64,000 nucleotides of DNA from Pseudanabaena mucicola str. Chao 1806 (lineage in GTDB: Bacteria > Cyanobacteriota > Cyanobacteriia > Pseudanabaenales > Pseudanabaenaceae): positions 1,891,001 through 1,955,000 of the forward strand of contig NZ_CP097329.1 of NCBI RefSeq assembly GCF_030323025.1. Direction: 5' to 3'. A program made the translations under genes and the position numbers. The notes beneath the pieces are model-generated. The model had not been told where the DNA came from and did not search any database. It was given only the letters and a program-made list of their open reading frames with translations. This document shows, in pieces, positions 10,661 through 18,629 of this stretch (within the stretch, counting starts at the first letter, position 1; every line of letters begins with the position of its first letter).

Positions 10661-11740
10661 ATGCGTCCCAAAAACCCACTATTTCAAAAGTGCATAGCAC
10701 ATCTTGAGGCTTTACCCAATCTTAAGGTTGAAGCGACTATTCAAGATGAGCCTTATTTTTCTAGTGAGGTTTTGGCTGATGGAGAGTTAATAATTAGTAC
10801 CTCTAATAAGACAGCTAATTATATATGTGAAATCAAAACTGGGATAACCAATGACATAGTTGAGCAAGTTGCTGAATATTTTGTCAATTTAAGGAAAAGA
10901 CTGAATGATAAACAACGACCTTTATTAGTTACTCGTAATTTATCTAGTCTGGTTGTAGATCAATTAATAGAGAGAAGCATTGAATTTATTGATGTTGATG
11001 GAAGTGTCTATCTGAATAGCCCAGAAATGTACATAGTTATTCGTAATCAGTTTTCTAGAGATAGTCCAAACAAATCTTTAGAGCTTACTGCAAATGCATT
11101 AGAAGTTATGTATTTCATTCTCAAACATCCAAGTATTATCATGCTTGAAGGAATTGAGGAAAAAATCAATCATTGGTCTGGAAATAGACTCACTCAAAAA
11201 ACAGTAAAAATCACACTTGAAAAGCTTCAAAAACTTGATTACATTAAACGTAACTCTAAAGGATATGAAATAGTTGACTACATCAAGTTCCTTGAAAGAT
11301 GGGAAATTGGATATGCAGAGAGACTCCGAGCAAAATTATTGATTGGCACATTTAGAGCTATAGGGAAACGCGATTTTCATGAAATTGAAGATGAATTAAA
11401 ACAGTATTCTCATAAATATGAATATCGATTAGGTGGTGAACTTGCAGCTTCAATAATGACTCAATATCTTCGTCCTGTTGGCGCGATAATATATATTAAT
11501 GAAGATCGTTACCTTCCTTTAGCAGTCGATCTAAAACTAAAACCTGATCCTGATGGCAATATTGAAATACACCAAGAAATTGATAGACAAAACTTTCAGC
11601 ATATTCATAATGGAGAATTAAACAATCTTATTCATCCATTACTAATTCATGCCGAATTAGTCCGTACTGGTGATAGTCGCTTGAAAGAAACTGCTCAACT
11701 TATTTTTGATAAATATATTGAGGAGATAGCGCAAAGGTAG
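10661..11740 (+). CDS. AbiEi-like antitoxin of a type IV toxin-antitoxin pair (COG4861-like)
   Basis: A 359-residue protein resembling AbiEi_2/COG4861 regulators that pair with nucleotidyltransferase toxins. The N-terminal ~120 residues contain an E-x-K strand (CEIKTG) and alternate helices and strands like a restriction-endonuclease-type fold; catalysis is not established. A winged-helix segment lies at about 143-205, followed by a helical C-terminal half. The stop overlaps the GTG of the next gene by one base, so the two are translationally coupled. The pair sits between the permease and catabolic genes of the phosphonate operon and is visibly more AT-rich than they are, suggesting insertion. 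Confidence 0.7.
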   Translation: MRPKNPLFQKCIAHLEALPNLKVEATIQDEPYFSSEVLADGELIISTSNKTANYICEIKTGITNDIVEQVAEYFVNLRKRLNDKQRPLLVTRNLSSLVVDQLIERSIEFIDVDGSVYLNSPEMYIVIRNQFSRDSPNKSLELTANALEVMYFILKHPSIIMLEGIEEKINHWSGNRLTQKTVKITLEKLQKLDYIKRNSKGYEIVDYIKFLERWEIGYAERLRAKLLIGTFRAIGKRDFHEIEDELKQYSHKYEYRLGGELAASIMTQYLRPVGAIIYINEDRYLPLAVDLKLKPDPDGNIEIHQEIDRQNFQHIHNGELNNLIHPLLIHAELVRTGDSRLKETAQLIFDKYIEEIAQR

Positions 11741-12522
11741 TGATCGATTCTAGAGAGAAGCAGGTTTTAGCTGACCTAACAGCTATTGTCAAAGTGCTAA
11801 ATTTACCAATGATTTTAGTTGGGGCAGGGGCAAGGTTGATAATATGCGATCCAAAAAAATTTGGGGAAGGAAGAAGCACAAAAGATTGGGATGTCGCAAT
11901 ATCTGTAGATAGTTGGGATTCCTATCAAGCATTAGGTGAAGCTCTAACCAATGGTGATTATCCACCCTTTCGGTCTACAAAAACACCTCATAGATTTAGA
12001 CATATTGAAACTGGTATTGATGTTGATATTGTCCCTTTTGGCGCAATTGGTGAACCAGACAAGCAAATTATATGGGCTGATAGTGGAAATCCTATGAGCA
12101 TTTTAGGTTTTGAAGAAGCGCTATCTCATGCCACAACCACTAATATTGATGATTTGGAAATTCAAGTAATTGATATTCCATCTTTTGTAGTTCTCAAAGT
12201 TTTTGCTTGGGGCGATCGCGGAGAAAGTACCAACAAAGATGTAGATGATATTGAATTCATTCTATCGAAGTATGAAGATGACGATCGCGTTTATAGTGAA
12301 TTGGTAGAAGAGCTTTCTAGTGGAGATGTGGATTTTTATGATGCAAATATCTATCTGCTCGGACAAGATATTCGTAGAATGTTGCAAGACAAAACTCTGA
12401 TTGAGCTAAATAAATTGTTGGGAAAAATGATTAAAAAGTTTGATTACGATGAAGAAAGATCTTTCGGCTATATGTTAAAAGTCTTACAGAAAGGAATTAA
12501 CTCAATAAATCTAAAAAAGTGA
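11740..12522 (+). CDS. Nucleotidyltransferase, AbiEii-like toxin (COG4849-like)
   Basis: A 260-residue predicted nucleotidyltransferase. It shows the DNA polymerase-beta-like pattern: a glycine motif VGAGAR at 27-32, then D-x-D at Asp49/Asp51 (KDWDVAI) and a third acidic cluster at Asp94/Asp96 (DVDIVPFG). All expected metal-binding acids are present, so it is probably active. Related AbiEii/MenT proteins inhibit growth by nucleotide transfer, in some cases to tRNA. The target here is unknown. It starts at a GTG overlapping the stop of the upstream gene by one base. Confidence 0.7.
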   Translation: MIDSREKQVLADLTAIVKVLNLPMILVGAGARLIICDPKKFGEGRSTKDWDVAISVDSWDSYQALGEALTNGDYPPFRSTKTPHRFRHIETGIDVDIVPFGAIGEPDKQIIWADSGNPMSILGFEEALSHATTTNIDDLEIQVIDIPSFVVLKVFAWGDRGESTNKDVDDIEFILSKYEDDDRVYSELVEELSSGDVDFYDANIYLLGQDIRRMLQDKTLIELNKLLGKMIKKFDYDEERSFGYMLKVLQKGINSINLKK

Positions 12523-12662
12523 AAATCTTAGAGTCTTTCTTAGAGTCTTTTCAGGCGATCGCTTTGTCTCACATCCACTTGAGATTTTGATTTAGTGATA
12601 TGGGGTTGAGGCGATCGCCCTAATGTTAGGATAAAGATGATTTTCAATTCAGATATAGATCG

Positions 12663-13388
12663 ATGAATGAAATTAAATTAGTAGTTCTTGATATGGCTGG
12701 AACCACAGTCAGAGACGATCGCGAAGTCGAACAATGCTTTATGCAAGCAGCCGCGAATACAGGATTACAGGCTCCGACTGATCGAGTGATTGCCATGATG
12801 GGAATTTCTAAGAAATTAGTTTTCCAAACCCTATGGGCGGAGCAGATTGATAAAGCAGATCCTAACTACGCCTCCAATGTAGAAACTTCCTTTATCGAAT
12901 TTAAACAGATTTTAGAAAACCACTACCGTACTCAACCCGTTGAACCAACGGTCGGATGCTTGGAACTATTTGACTGGTTGCGATCGCAACAAATTAAAAT
13001 CGCGCTAAACACTGGTTTTTATCGGGAAGTGACCGATATCATTCTCAATCGACTCGGATGGGATCGCGGATTAAATGCAAATCATCTTGGTTCTGAAGAT
13101 ACGTTTATTCAATCTTCGATTACTCCATCAGAGATTTACAATCAAGAAGGTCGCCCTGCCCCCTATATGATCCAAAAGGCAATGTATTTACTTGGAATCA
13201 ACGATCCCAAGCAAGTAGTTTGTATTGGCGATACTCCTTCCGATCTTGCCGCAGGGAAAAACGCTAGCTGCCTTTATACTTTTGGTATCACGAATGGAAC
13301 CCATACTGAAGAGCAATTAGCTGCCTATGCTCACGATGGACTAGTTTCATCCTTGTCAGAATTTCAGAATAAACTAGCTAGTCTATAA
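12663..13388 (+). CDS. Phosphonatase-like HAD hydrolase (PhnX-like)
   Basis: A 241-residue HAD-superfamily hydrolase of the phosphonatase-like clade. Motif I is LDMAGTT, with the nucleophile Asp10 followed by Ala12, as in phosphonoacetaldehyde hydrolase rather than the usual D-x-D of phosphatases. Motif IV is IGDTPSDLAAG. This implies C-P bond hydrolysis of an aldehyde-type phosphonate such as phosphonoacetaldehyde, although this clade (TIGR03351 type) lacks firm biochemistry. It resumes the phosphonate operon after the toxin-antitoxin pair. A perfect hairpin separates it from the oxidoreductase gene. Confidence 0.8.
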   Translation: MNEIKLVVLDMAGTTVRDDREVEQCFMQAAANTGLQAPTDRVIAMMGISKKLVFQTLWAEQIDKADPNYASNVETSFIEFKQILENHYRTQPVEPTVGCLELFDWLRSQQIKIALNTGFYREVTDIILNRLGWDRGLNANHLGSEDTFIQSSITPSEIYNQEGRPAPYMIQKAMYLLGINDPKQVVCIGDTPSDLAAGKNASCLYTFGITNGTHTEEQLAAYAHDGLVSSLSEFQNKLASL

Positions 13389-13392
13389 AGTG

Positions 13393-13429
13393 TTAAGGAT
13401 AGACGGCGCAGAGCGCCGTCTATCCTTAA
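13393..13429. repeat. Perfect 17-bp hairpin inside the phosphonate operon
   Basis: Arms 13393-13409 and 13413-13429 pair perfectly around loop AGA, 5 bp after the stop of the phosphonatase-like gene. It has the form of the other post-genic hairpins in this window and may reduce readthrough into the FAD oxidoreductase gene. Confidence 0.6.
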
Positions 13430-13454
13430 ACCAGCAAAGTCAGGTAATACAATC

Positions 13455-14597
13455 ATGAGCAACAAAAATCATAAAAAACACACAGAAATAGCGATCGTAG
13501 GTGCGGGGATTGTCGGACTAGCCCATGCCCTTGCTGCTGCTAAACGCGGCTATCAAGTTACAGTATTTGAGCGAAATTTAAGGGCTGTGGGAGCTTCCAT
13601 TCGCAACTTTGGTATGATCTGGCCAGTCGGACAGCCTTTAGGGAAATTACGCGATCGCGCTCTAAAGTCCAGAGAAATCTGGCTCGAAGTTATCGAAAAA
13701 GCAGGACTATATCATGATCCCAGTGGTTCTCTATTACTCGCCTATCGTCAGGACGAACTAGACGTACTTGAAGAATTTATCGCTACTAATGAAGGCGTTA
13801 ACACGATCGCTTTATTAAATGCTGAAGCCGTCGCCCAAAAGAGTGAAGCCGCGATTACCAAGGGCTTGCTCGGCGCTCTATGGAGTAGCACGGAAGTAAC
13901 CGTCGATCCGAGGGAAGTGATCCAAAAGTTACCAGCATTTTTAGCGAGATATTATCCGATTGAATTTCAATTTGGCAAAGTTGTAAATGCGATCTCACAT
14001 CCTAATCTGCAAGTGGGGAATGAGACTTGGACAGCCGATCGCATTTTTGTTTGTAGCGGTGCAGATTTTGAAACCCTTTATCCAGAAATCTATACAGAGA
14101 GCAATATCACTAAAGTCAAGCTACAAATGATGCGAACTGTGTCCCAACCTGCAAATTGGCGATTAGGTTCTTCCCTCTATGCAGGGCTGACACTAACTCA
14201 CTATAGTTCTTTTAGTCATTGCCAAACCTTAGATGCTTTGAAGAAAAGGATTGAAATAGAAACTCCACATTTTCCTGAATGGGGAATTCATGTCATGGTT
14301 TCGCAAAATGGTTTGGGTGAATTAATTCTAGGTGATTCCCACGAATATGGATTGACTCCCGATCCCTTCGATCGCGCAGAAATTAATAACTACGTTCTCG
14401 AATACTTACAAACATTTGCCAAATTTCCAGAACTCAAGATTGCGGAAACGTGGCATGGAGTCTATGCAAAGCTTGCTAGCAAAACCGAATTTATGGCTGA
14501 GCCTGAAGCCAACGTCACCATCGTTAACGGGCTTAGTGGAGCAGGAATGACTCTATCCTTTGGCTTAGCCGAAGAAAATATTACTGCGTTACTTTAG
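13455..14597 (+). CDS. FAD-dependent amine oxidoreductase of phosphonate clusters (TIGR03364-like)
   Basis: A 380-residue DAO-family flavoenzyme. The FAD-binding Rossmann motif is VGAGIVGLAHA at about 15-25, ending with an acidic residue at the end of strand 2 (FERN). The C-terminus has the typical GLSGAGMTLS flavin-contact loop. Members of this clade recur beside phosphonate catabolism genes. A plausible role is oxidation of an amino- or N-methylamino-phosphonate to an aldehyde that the phosphonatase-like neighbour could cleave. That pathway is inference. The HD gene starts 9 bp after its stop, so the two are almost certainly co-translated. Confidence 0.75.
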   Translation: MSNKNHKKHTEIAIVGAGIVGLAHALAAAKRGYQVTVFERNLRAVGASIRNFGMIWPVGQPLGKLRDRALKSREIWLEVIEKAGLYHDPSGSLLLAYRQDELDVLEEFIATNEGVNTIALLNAEAVAQKSEAAITKGLLGALWSSTEVTVDPREVIQKLPAFLARYYPIEFQFGKVVNAISHPNLQVGNETWTADRIFVCSGADFETLYPEIYTESNITKVKLQMMRTVSQPANWRLGSSLYAGLTLTHYSSFSHCQTLDALKKRIEIETPHFPEWGIHVMVSQNGLGELILGDSHEYGLTPDPFDRAEINNYVLEYLQTFAKFPELKIAETWHGVYAKLASKTEFMAEPEANVTIVNGLSGAGMTLSFGLAEENITALL

Positions 14598-14606
14598 GAA
14601 TAGGGC

Positions 14607-15149
14607 ATGAGATTAAATCTTGACGAAATCTTTGATATATTCGCAACTAAAGGTCACGCCCAATATGGAGGCGAACCAATTACCCAGTTAGAGCATGGGT
14701 TGCAATGTGCCACTCTTGCTATGGAACATGCAGCTAGTCCCGAACTAATTACCGCTTGCCTTCTCCATGATATTGGGCATTTGCTGCACGATCTTGGCGA
14801 AAATCCTACTGAACATGCGATCGATGATCGCCATGAAAAAGAAGGAGCAAAATATTTAGAGCAAATCTTTTCACATGCTGTCACCGAACCGATCCGATTG
14901 CATGTTGATGCGAAGCGCTATCTTTGTGCGATCGATCCTAATTATCGTGCCAGTCTTTCCGAAAATTCTGAAAGTAGTTTGATTTTGCAGGGTGGCACTT
15001 TTTCTAAGAAGGAATCTGCAACATTTATTGCTAAACCCTATGCTAAAGATGCCGTCAAGCTTAGAATCTGGGATGATCGCGCCAAGGTTGTGGGGCTGGA
15101 GACTCAAGATTTACTTAGCTTTGTGGCGATCGCTAAAAGTTGTCTCTAA
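14607..15149 (+). CDS. PhnZ-like HD-domain phosphonate oxygenase
   Basis: A 180-residue HD-domain protein like PhnZ, a mixed-valent di-iron oxygenase that cleaves 1-hydroxyphosphonates to a carboxylate plus phosphate. Candidate metal ligands are His30, His54-Asp55 (LLHDIGH), His76, His99 and Asp156/157, matching the expected order. Tyr20 and Glu23 have the spacing of the gating pair in PhnZ. No 2-oxoglutarate hydroxylase (PhnY-type partner) is encoded in this window, so the hydroxylated substrate must come from elsewhere or the substrate differs. Length agrees with the family. Confidence 0.8.
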   Translation: MRLNLDEIFDIFATKGHAQYGGEPITQLEHGLQCATLAMEHAASPELITACLLHDIGHLLHDLGENPTEHAIDDRHEKEGAKYLEQIFSHAVTEPIRLHVDAKRYLCAIDPNYRASLSENSESSLILQGGTFSKKESATFIAKPYAKDAVKLRIWDDRAKVVGLETQDLLSFVAIAKSCL

Positions 15150-15168
15150 TTAAATTGAACTATACACA

Positions 15169-15624
15169 ATGACTTTAGAAACTAGATTGAGAGTAACAGT
15201 AAATGGTTTATTTGTGGATTCAGGTGAGGTATTGCTAATTCATCAAATGACATTGCCCGAAGTAGACTGTTGGGACTTACCAGGTGGCGGACTAGAGCCT
15301 CAAGAACCAGTTCTTGATGGACTACGTCGGGAAATTGAAGAAGAAACAGGTATTACTACCTTTGAAATTATTCAGCTTTTAACAGTTACTGATAGTTTTT
15401 TTCCCGATCCGCTTATGCAAGGAAGACAACTCCATAATGTAAATATTGTTTATCTATGCTCTGTCGATCGCCAATCTTGTGTTTTGAGCAGTTCCGATCC
15501 AGAAATTGGGGAAAAGGGAATTCAGTGGCTTCAAATTGATACAATTACTGCTGATATTTGCTCAGTTCGCTGTTGGCAATCGCTGAATGTATTGCTAGAG
15601 CAACAAAGTTTATATAAGAAATAG
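15169..15624 (+). CDS. Nudix hydrolase
   Basis: A 151-residue Nudix-fold pyrophosphohydrolase. The Nudix box begins at the GGGLEPQEP segment near residue 40 and continues to REIEEETGI, with the full G-x5-E-x7-R-E-x-x-E-E-x-G pattern, so catalysis should be intact. The substrate cannot be read from sequence. It begins 20 bp after the PhnZ-like gene on the same strand, so it may be the last gene of that operon, although no phosphonate role is known for it. Confidence 0.85.
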   Translation: MTLETRLRVTVNGLFVDSGEVLLIHQMTLPEVDCWDLPGGGLEPQEPVLDGLRREIEEETGITTFEIIQLLTVTDSFFPDPLMQGRQLHNVNIVYLCSVDRQSCVLSSSDPEIGEKGIQWLQIDTITADICSVRCWQSLNVLLEQQSLYKK

Positions 15625-15681
15625 ACTCGCGTTAAAACTGAGAAGTGCTGCAAAGCAGCACTTCTCAGTTTTAACGCGAGT
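15625..15681 (+). terminator. Perfect 27-bp hairpin terminating the phosphonate/Nudix operon
   Basis: Arms 15625-15651 and 15655-15681 pair perfectly around loop AAA, immediately after the Nudix stop codon. No T-run follows. It abuts inverted-repeat element copy A. Confidence 0.6.
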
Positions 15682-15806
15682 TCGGGATAATTTGAAACGA
15701 GCTTTTAGAGATGGTTTGCGTAGCAAATCATCTCTAAGAAGTAAAAGCCTTGCTAAGCAAGGCTTTTACTTCTTAGATTTCAAAATTTGCCAATTTAACC
15801 CAAACT
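15679..15806 (-). mobile_element. MITE-like element family 1, copy A (twin hairpins)
   Basis: About 128 bp bounded by inverted ends of the AGTTCGGG type, holding two hairpins: 15705-15737 (loop GTA, one G-T mismatch) and 15735-15775 (19-bp perfect arms, loop TAA). Its reverse complement aligns over its full length with the element at 35569-35700. No coding capacity is present. Its position just after the hsp20 stop codon could serve hsp20 as a terminator. Confidence 0.65.
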
Positions 15807-15818
15807 GGCGTTATTCAA

Positions 15819-16268
15819 TTAGGAGGCAGGTAACTCAGTGGTAACATTGACCTTAAAAGCTTTGACTTCATTAGCTTTTGGCAAGGCTAGAGTGAGAATA
15901 CCATTGGAGTATTCAGCCTTAACTTGTTCATTTTCGATCGCTACAGGCAGTGCAAATACACGGCGGAACTTACCATAGCTGATTTCACTCCAGTAGTAAC
16001 CTTTTTCAGGAGATTCTTCTTTGCGTTCGAGGTGACGTTCACCAGCAATTGTCAACGAATCCTTGGTTACTTGAATATCGAGATCCTTAGCTTCGATATC
16101 AGGAATGGAGAGTCTGAGGGTCAAATGATCGCCATCATCGCGCAATTCACTAGCGGGAACCCAACCTTTAGCGGCTTCTTGATCCAAGCTAGTAATGTCG
16201 CGGAACATGCGATCAAACTGACGACGAACTTCTTCGATTTCTTGTAAAGGTTGCCAACGTACTAACAT
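15819..16268 (-). CDS. Small heat-shock protein, Hsp20 family
   Basis: An alpha-crystallin-type chaperone that holds unfolding proteins. The N-terminal arm (residues 1-45) is followed by the alpha-crystallin domain (about 48-140) ending with the characteristic NGILTLALPK stretch; a short C-terminal tail follows. I place the start at the ATG at 16268 rather than at the GTG 9 bp upstream, because an AAGGTG Shine-Dalgarno lies 6 nt before that ATG. The 149-residue length is typical. A 10-bp inverted repeat (16282-16291 and 16370-16379) lies in the upstream region. Confidence 0.93.
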   Translation of the reverse strand: MLVRWQPLQEIEEVRRQFDRMFRDITSLDQEAAKGWVPASELRDDGDHLTLRLSIPDIEAKDLDIQVTKDSLTIAGERHLERKEESPEKGYYWSEISYGKFRRVFALPVAIENEQVKAEYSNGILTLALPKANEVKAFKVNVTTELPAS

Positions 16269-16281
16269 AAATATCACCTTG

Positions 16282-16379
16282 AGCTATTTCAAAACAACTA
16301 TGAACATTTAGAAGTAGGTTTAGGATTTAGTTGATATTTTGTACTTCCCTTTCGTTCACAGTTTTATTATGAAATAGCT
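16282..16379 (-). promoter_or_regulatory. Upstream region of hsp20 with a 10-bp inverted repeat
   Basis: AGCTATTTCA at 16282-16291 is exactly inverted at 16370-16379, bracketing the likely promoter/leader region. I could not identify a CIRCE element or a convincing SD-masking thermometer, so its role is open. Confidence 0.3.
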
Positions 16380-16423
16380 GCAAAGCTATGCACAGAAGGA
16401 GAACCGAACTTTTTCGGTAGGGT

Positions 16424-17632
16424 TCACCTCACCCCTTTGACTGCATAATCTTTGCGTTTGATAAAGGCTAAACCTAAGACAAGGAAAGTACAAATACCTG
16501 CTAAATAGAGGGGATAGCTGTAAGATTCAGGATATTCCTGATTGATAACTAAGCCTGCTATGACTGGTCCAAATCCATTGGAAATGCTAAGGTAGGAAGA
16601 GTTAACACCTAACATAGAGCCTTGCTCTGCAGGAGGCGCATTAAGAGAAATTAAGGCGCTAATCATCGGTTGAACGACTGAATTCAGTAATGAGAACAGT
16701 ATACAAACGGCAATAAAGTAATTGATATCTTTCCAAATTGGCATGAGCACAAAGGAGATACTACGGATCAGTAGTCCTAAAAACAAGATTTGTACCAATT
16801 GTAGATATCTAGTCATCTGGGAAATCCCCACTGTTTGCATAATGACCGCGAGTACACCGAACAGCAAAAACATGAGGGCAAGCCCATCGCTGTTTTGCTT
16901 GAGAACATTGAGAAAGTAGGGCTGGAAGGCAAAGGTAAAGATATTGAAGGTTAATCCCGTTAAGAAATTAATAATCAATAAAATACCGATTTTGGGCATC
17001 AATAAGCCATTGATCAGATTCTCTAAGCCGATGTCAAAAATATTTTGAGCTTTTTGGGCTTTAGTCGTGGTGGTTTCTGGTAAGAAGAAAATTGTTAAAA
17101 ATAAAGCGATCGCAGCAATCACTCCTGACACTAAAAACGAAGCACCAAATGATTTTCCTAGGGGGGTATTCAAGGCAACTTTCTGCGCGAGCAAGCTAAT
17201 CGCAGGACCTAAAATAAAACCTAAACCAAAGGCAGCTCCATTAATCCCAAAAGCCTTAGCACGATTTTCGGGGGTAGTGACATCGGAAATGACCGCTTGG
17301 GCAACTGAGGCATTTCCCCCTGTAATACCATCTAGAAATCTTGCAAAAAATAATACTGCGGCGGTCGTAGCGCTTCCTGCCATTAGATTAGCGATGACTG
17401 TACCCGCTAAGCTGATAATTAACAATGGTTTGCGCCCAAAGCGATCACTAAGTTTCCCGATGACTGGCGTGGAGACGAATTGGGAGATCGCGTAGATTGA
17501 AAATAGTAAACTCGTCTCAAAATCATTTAACTGGAACTGTCTACCGTACTGATACAGAACAGGGATGAGAATCGTAAAGCTCAGGGAGTTAATGAAAGAA
17601 ATGAGGGCAATAATCCAAAATTTACGATTCAT
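16424..17632 (-). CDS. MFS transporter, drug-efflux (TetA-like) type
   Basis: A 402-residue, 12-segment major facilitator protein of the inner membrane. The conserved loop 2-3 motif A is present as GKLSDRFGRKP near residue 60. Spacing and hydrophobicity resemble the TetA/multidrug exporters that expel small molecules in exchange for protons. The substrate cannot be predicted. The gene stands alone with an ATG at 17632; downstream is the hsp20 promoter region. Confidence 0.85.
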   Translation of the reverse strand: MNRKFWIIALISFINSLSFTILIPVLYQYGRQFQLNDFETSLLFSIYAISQFVSTPVIGKLSDRFGRKPLLIISLAGTVIANLMAGSATTAAVLFFARFLDGITGGNASVAQAVISDVTTPENRAKAFGINGAAFGLGFILGPAISLLAQKVALNTPLGKSFGASFLVSGVIAAIALFLTIFFLPETTTTKAQKAQNIFDIGLENLINGLLMPKIGILLIINFLTGLTFNIFTFAFQPYFLNVLKQNSDGLALMFLLFGVLAVIMQTVGISQMTRYLQLVQILFLGLLIRSISFVLMPIWKDINYFIAVCILFSLLNSVVQPMISALISLNAPPAEQGSMLGVNSSYLSISNGFGPVIAGLVINQEYPESYSYPLYLAGICTFLVLGLAFIKRKDYAVKGVR

Positions 17633-17751
17633 GCTAAAGGCGATCGCTTAGAGTCCTTGTTTATACTACAGCTCGATTAGAGCAAATTCTTCAGGGCAAT
17701 TACCCTGTTCCATATTGCAGACCTAAGTCAGTTGTGAGAATTATTGGTTTC

Positions 17752-17799
17752 GGCTTCGCTCAGCCAGCAAAAATGAACGTTGGCTGAGCGAAGTCGAAC
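17752..17799. repeat. Imperfect inverted repeat
   Basis: The segment around 17748-17772 pairs with 17780-17799 (TGGCTGAGCGAAGTCGAACC). It carries the GGCTTCGCTCAG word common in cyanobacterial intergenic repeats. Together with the hairpin at 17856-17908 it fills the otherwise empty 17633-18040 gap. Confidence 0.5.
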
Positions 17800-17855
17800 C
17801 CACTCATATTTTGTTGAGGACTACTTTATAAGCAGCTAGACATAAGTAAACTAAA

Positions 17856-17908
17856 AACCGAGAGTTTTGTTCCGCCCGCTACGCGGGCGGAACAAAACTC
17901 TCGGTTTG
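17856..17908. repeat. Perfect 25-bp hairpin
   Basis: Arms 17856-17880 and 17884-17908 are perfectly complementary around loop TAC. It lies downstream of the Nudix gene (-) at 18041 and may terminate it. Confidence 0.65.
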
Positions 17909-18040
17909 GGTTTTAATTAAGTTGAGCTACTTATATCCAGATATAAAATATCAGATATAAAGTTTTTCAGCTTAGTGAATTTCACCTTTGTTAACTCATC
18001 TGCGATAAGTCAACAAATTTCTACAATTTGCTATGATCAC

Positions 18041-18598
18041 CTAGTCTTGTAAAGCTTGCAAAGCCAGATGAAATGCAGTGATGGACTTGGCATCGAGACT
18101 AGTGTCAGCACTTTGCGATCGCAATAAATTAGCGATTTCTTCCCGACTGAGCAAGACTACTTCTATCTCTTCATCTTCATCTTGAGCAGGGGGGTGTGCC
18201 AATTTAGTGAGATCTTGGGCTAGATAGGCATGGATAATCTCATCAGAATAGCCTGGACAAATGTAGAATCCACCGAGATATTGCCATTTACTAGCACTGT
18301 AACCCGTCTCTTCTTCAATTTCTCGCTTAATCGTCACATCATGATGTTCACCAACTTCCAAAGTTCCCGCAGGAAATTCTAATAAATAGCGCTGAATGGC
18401 AAATCGATATTGCTTGACTAAGACAAACTTGCCATCAGCAGTCACAGGAACCGCCATGCCTGCCCCAGGATGTTTGATATAGGAATATTCACCAATCGCG
18501 CCATTAGGTAATTTGATGCGATCAGTATGAAAAGAGAACTTACTACCATGATAGCTCAGACGATTTTGAAGAATTTGGGCTGAAGTGTGATCTGACAT
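18041..18598 (-). CDS. Nudix hydrolase, ADP-ribose pyrophosphatase-like
   Basis: A Nudix protein of about 185 residues. The Nudix box runs from GTLEVGEHH to REIEEETGY, followed by the proline-containing element typical of ADP-ribose pyrophosphatases (CPGYSDE). It probably hydrolyses ADP-ribose or a related nucleoside diphosphate sugar. I prefer the ATG at 18598 over a TTG at 18640 because the longer frame would overlap the upstream gene. With that start the gene begins 31 bp after the decarboxylase stop and is likely in its operon. Confidence 0.85.
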   Translation of the reverse strand: MSDHTSAQILQNRLSYHGSKFSFHTDRIKLPNGAIGEYSYIKHPGAGMAVPVTADGKFVLVKQYRFAIQRYLLEFPAGTLEVGEHHDVTIKREIEEETGYSASKWQYLGGFYICPGYSDEIIHAYLAQDLTKLAHPPAQDEDEEIEVVLLSREEIANLLRSQSADTSLDAKSITAFHLALQALQD

Positions 18599-18629
18599 GA
18601 ATTTGGTTGTGCGAAAATCTCTGCTTATT

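Noticed and set aside
12523-12662. Tandem TTAGAGTCTTT words and two HIP1 octamers before the phosphonatase-like gene
   Set aside because: Too short and degenerate to call a regulatory site; HIP1 is common throughout the window.
16269-16340. Possible RNA thermometer in the hsp20 leader
   Set aside because: No upstream segment complementary to the AAGGTG Shine-Dalgarno was found.
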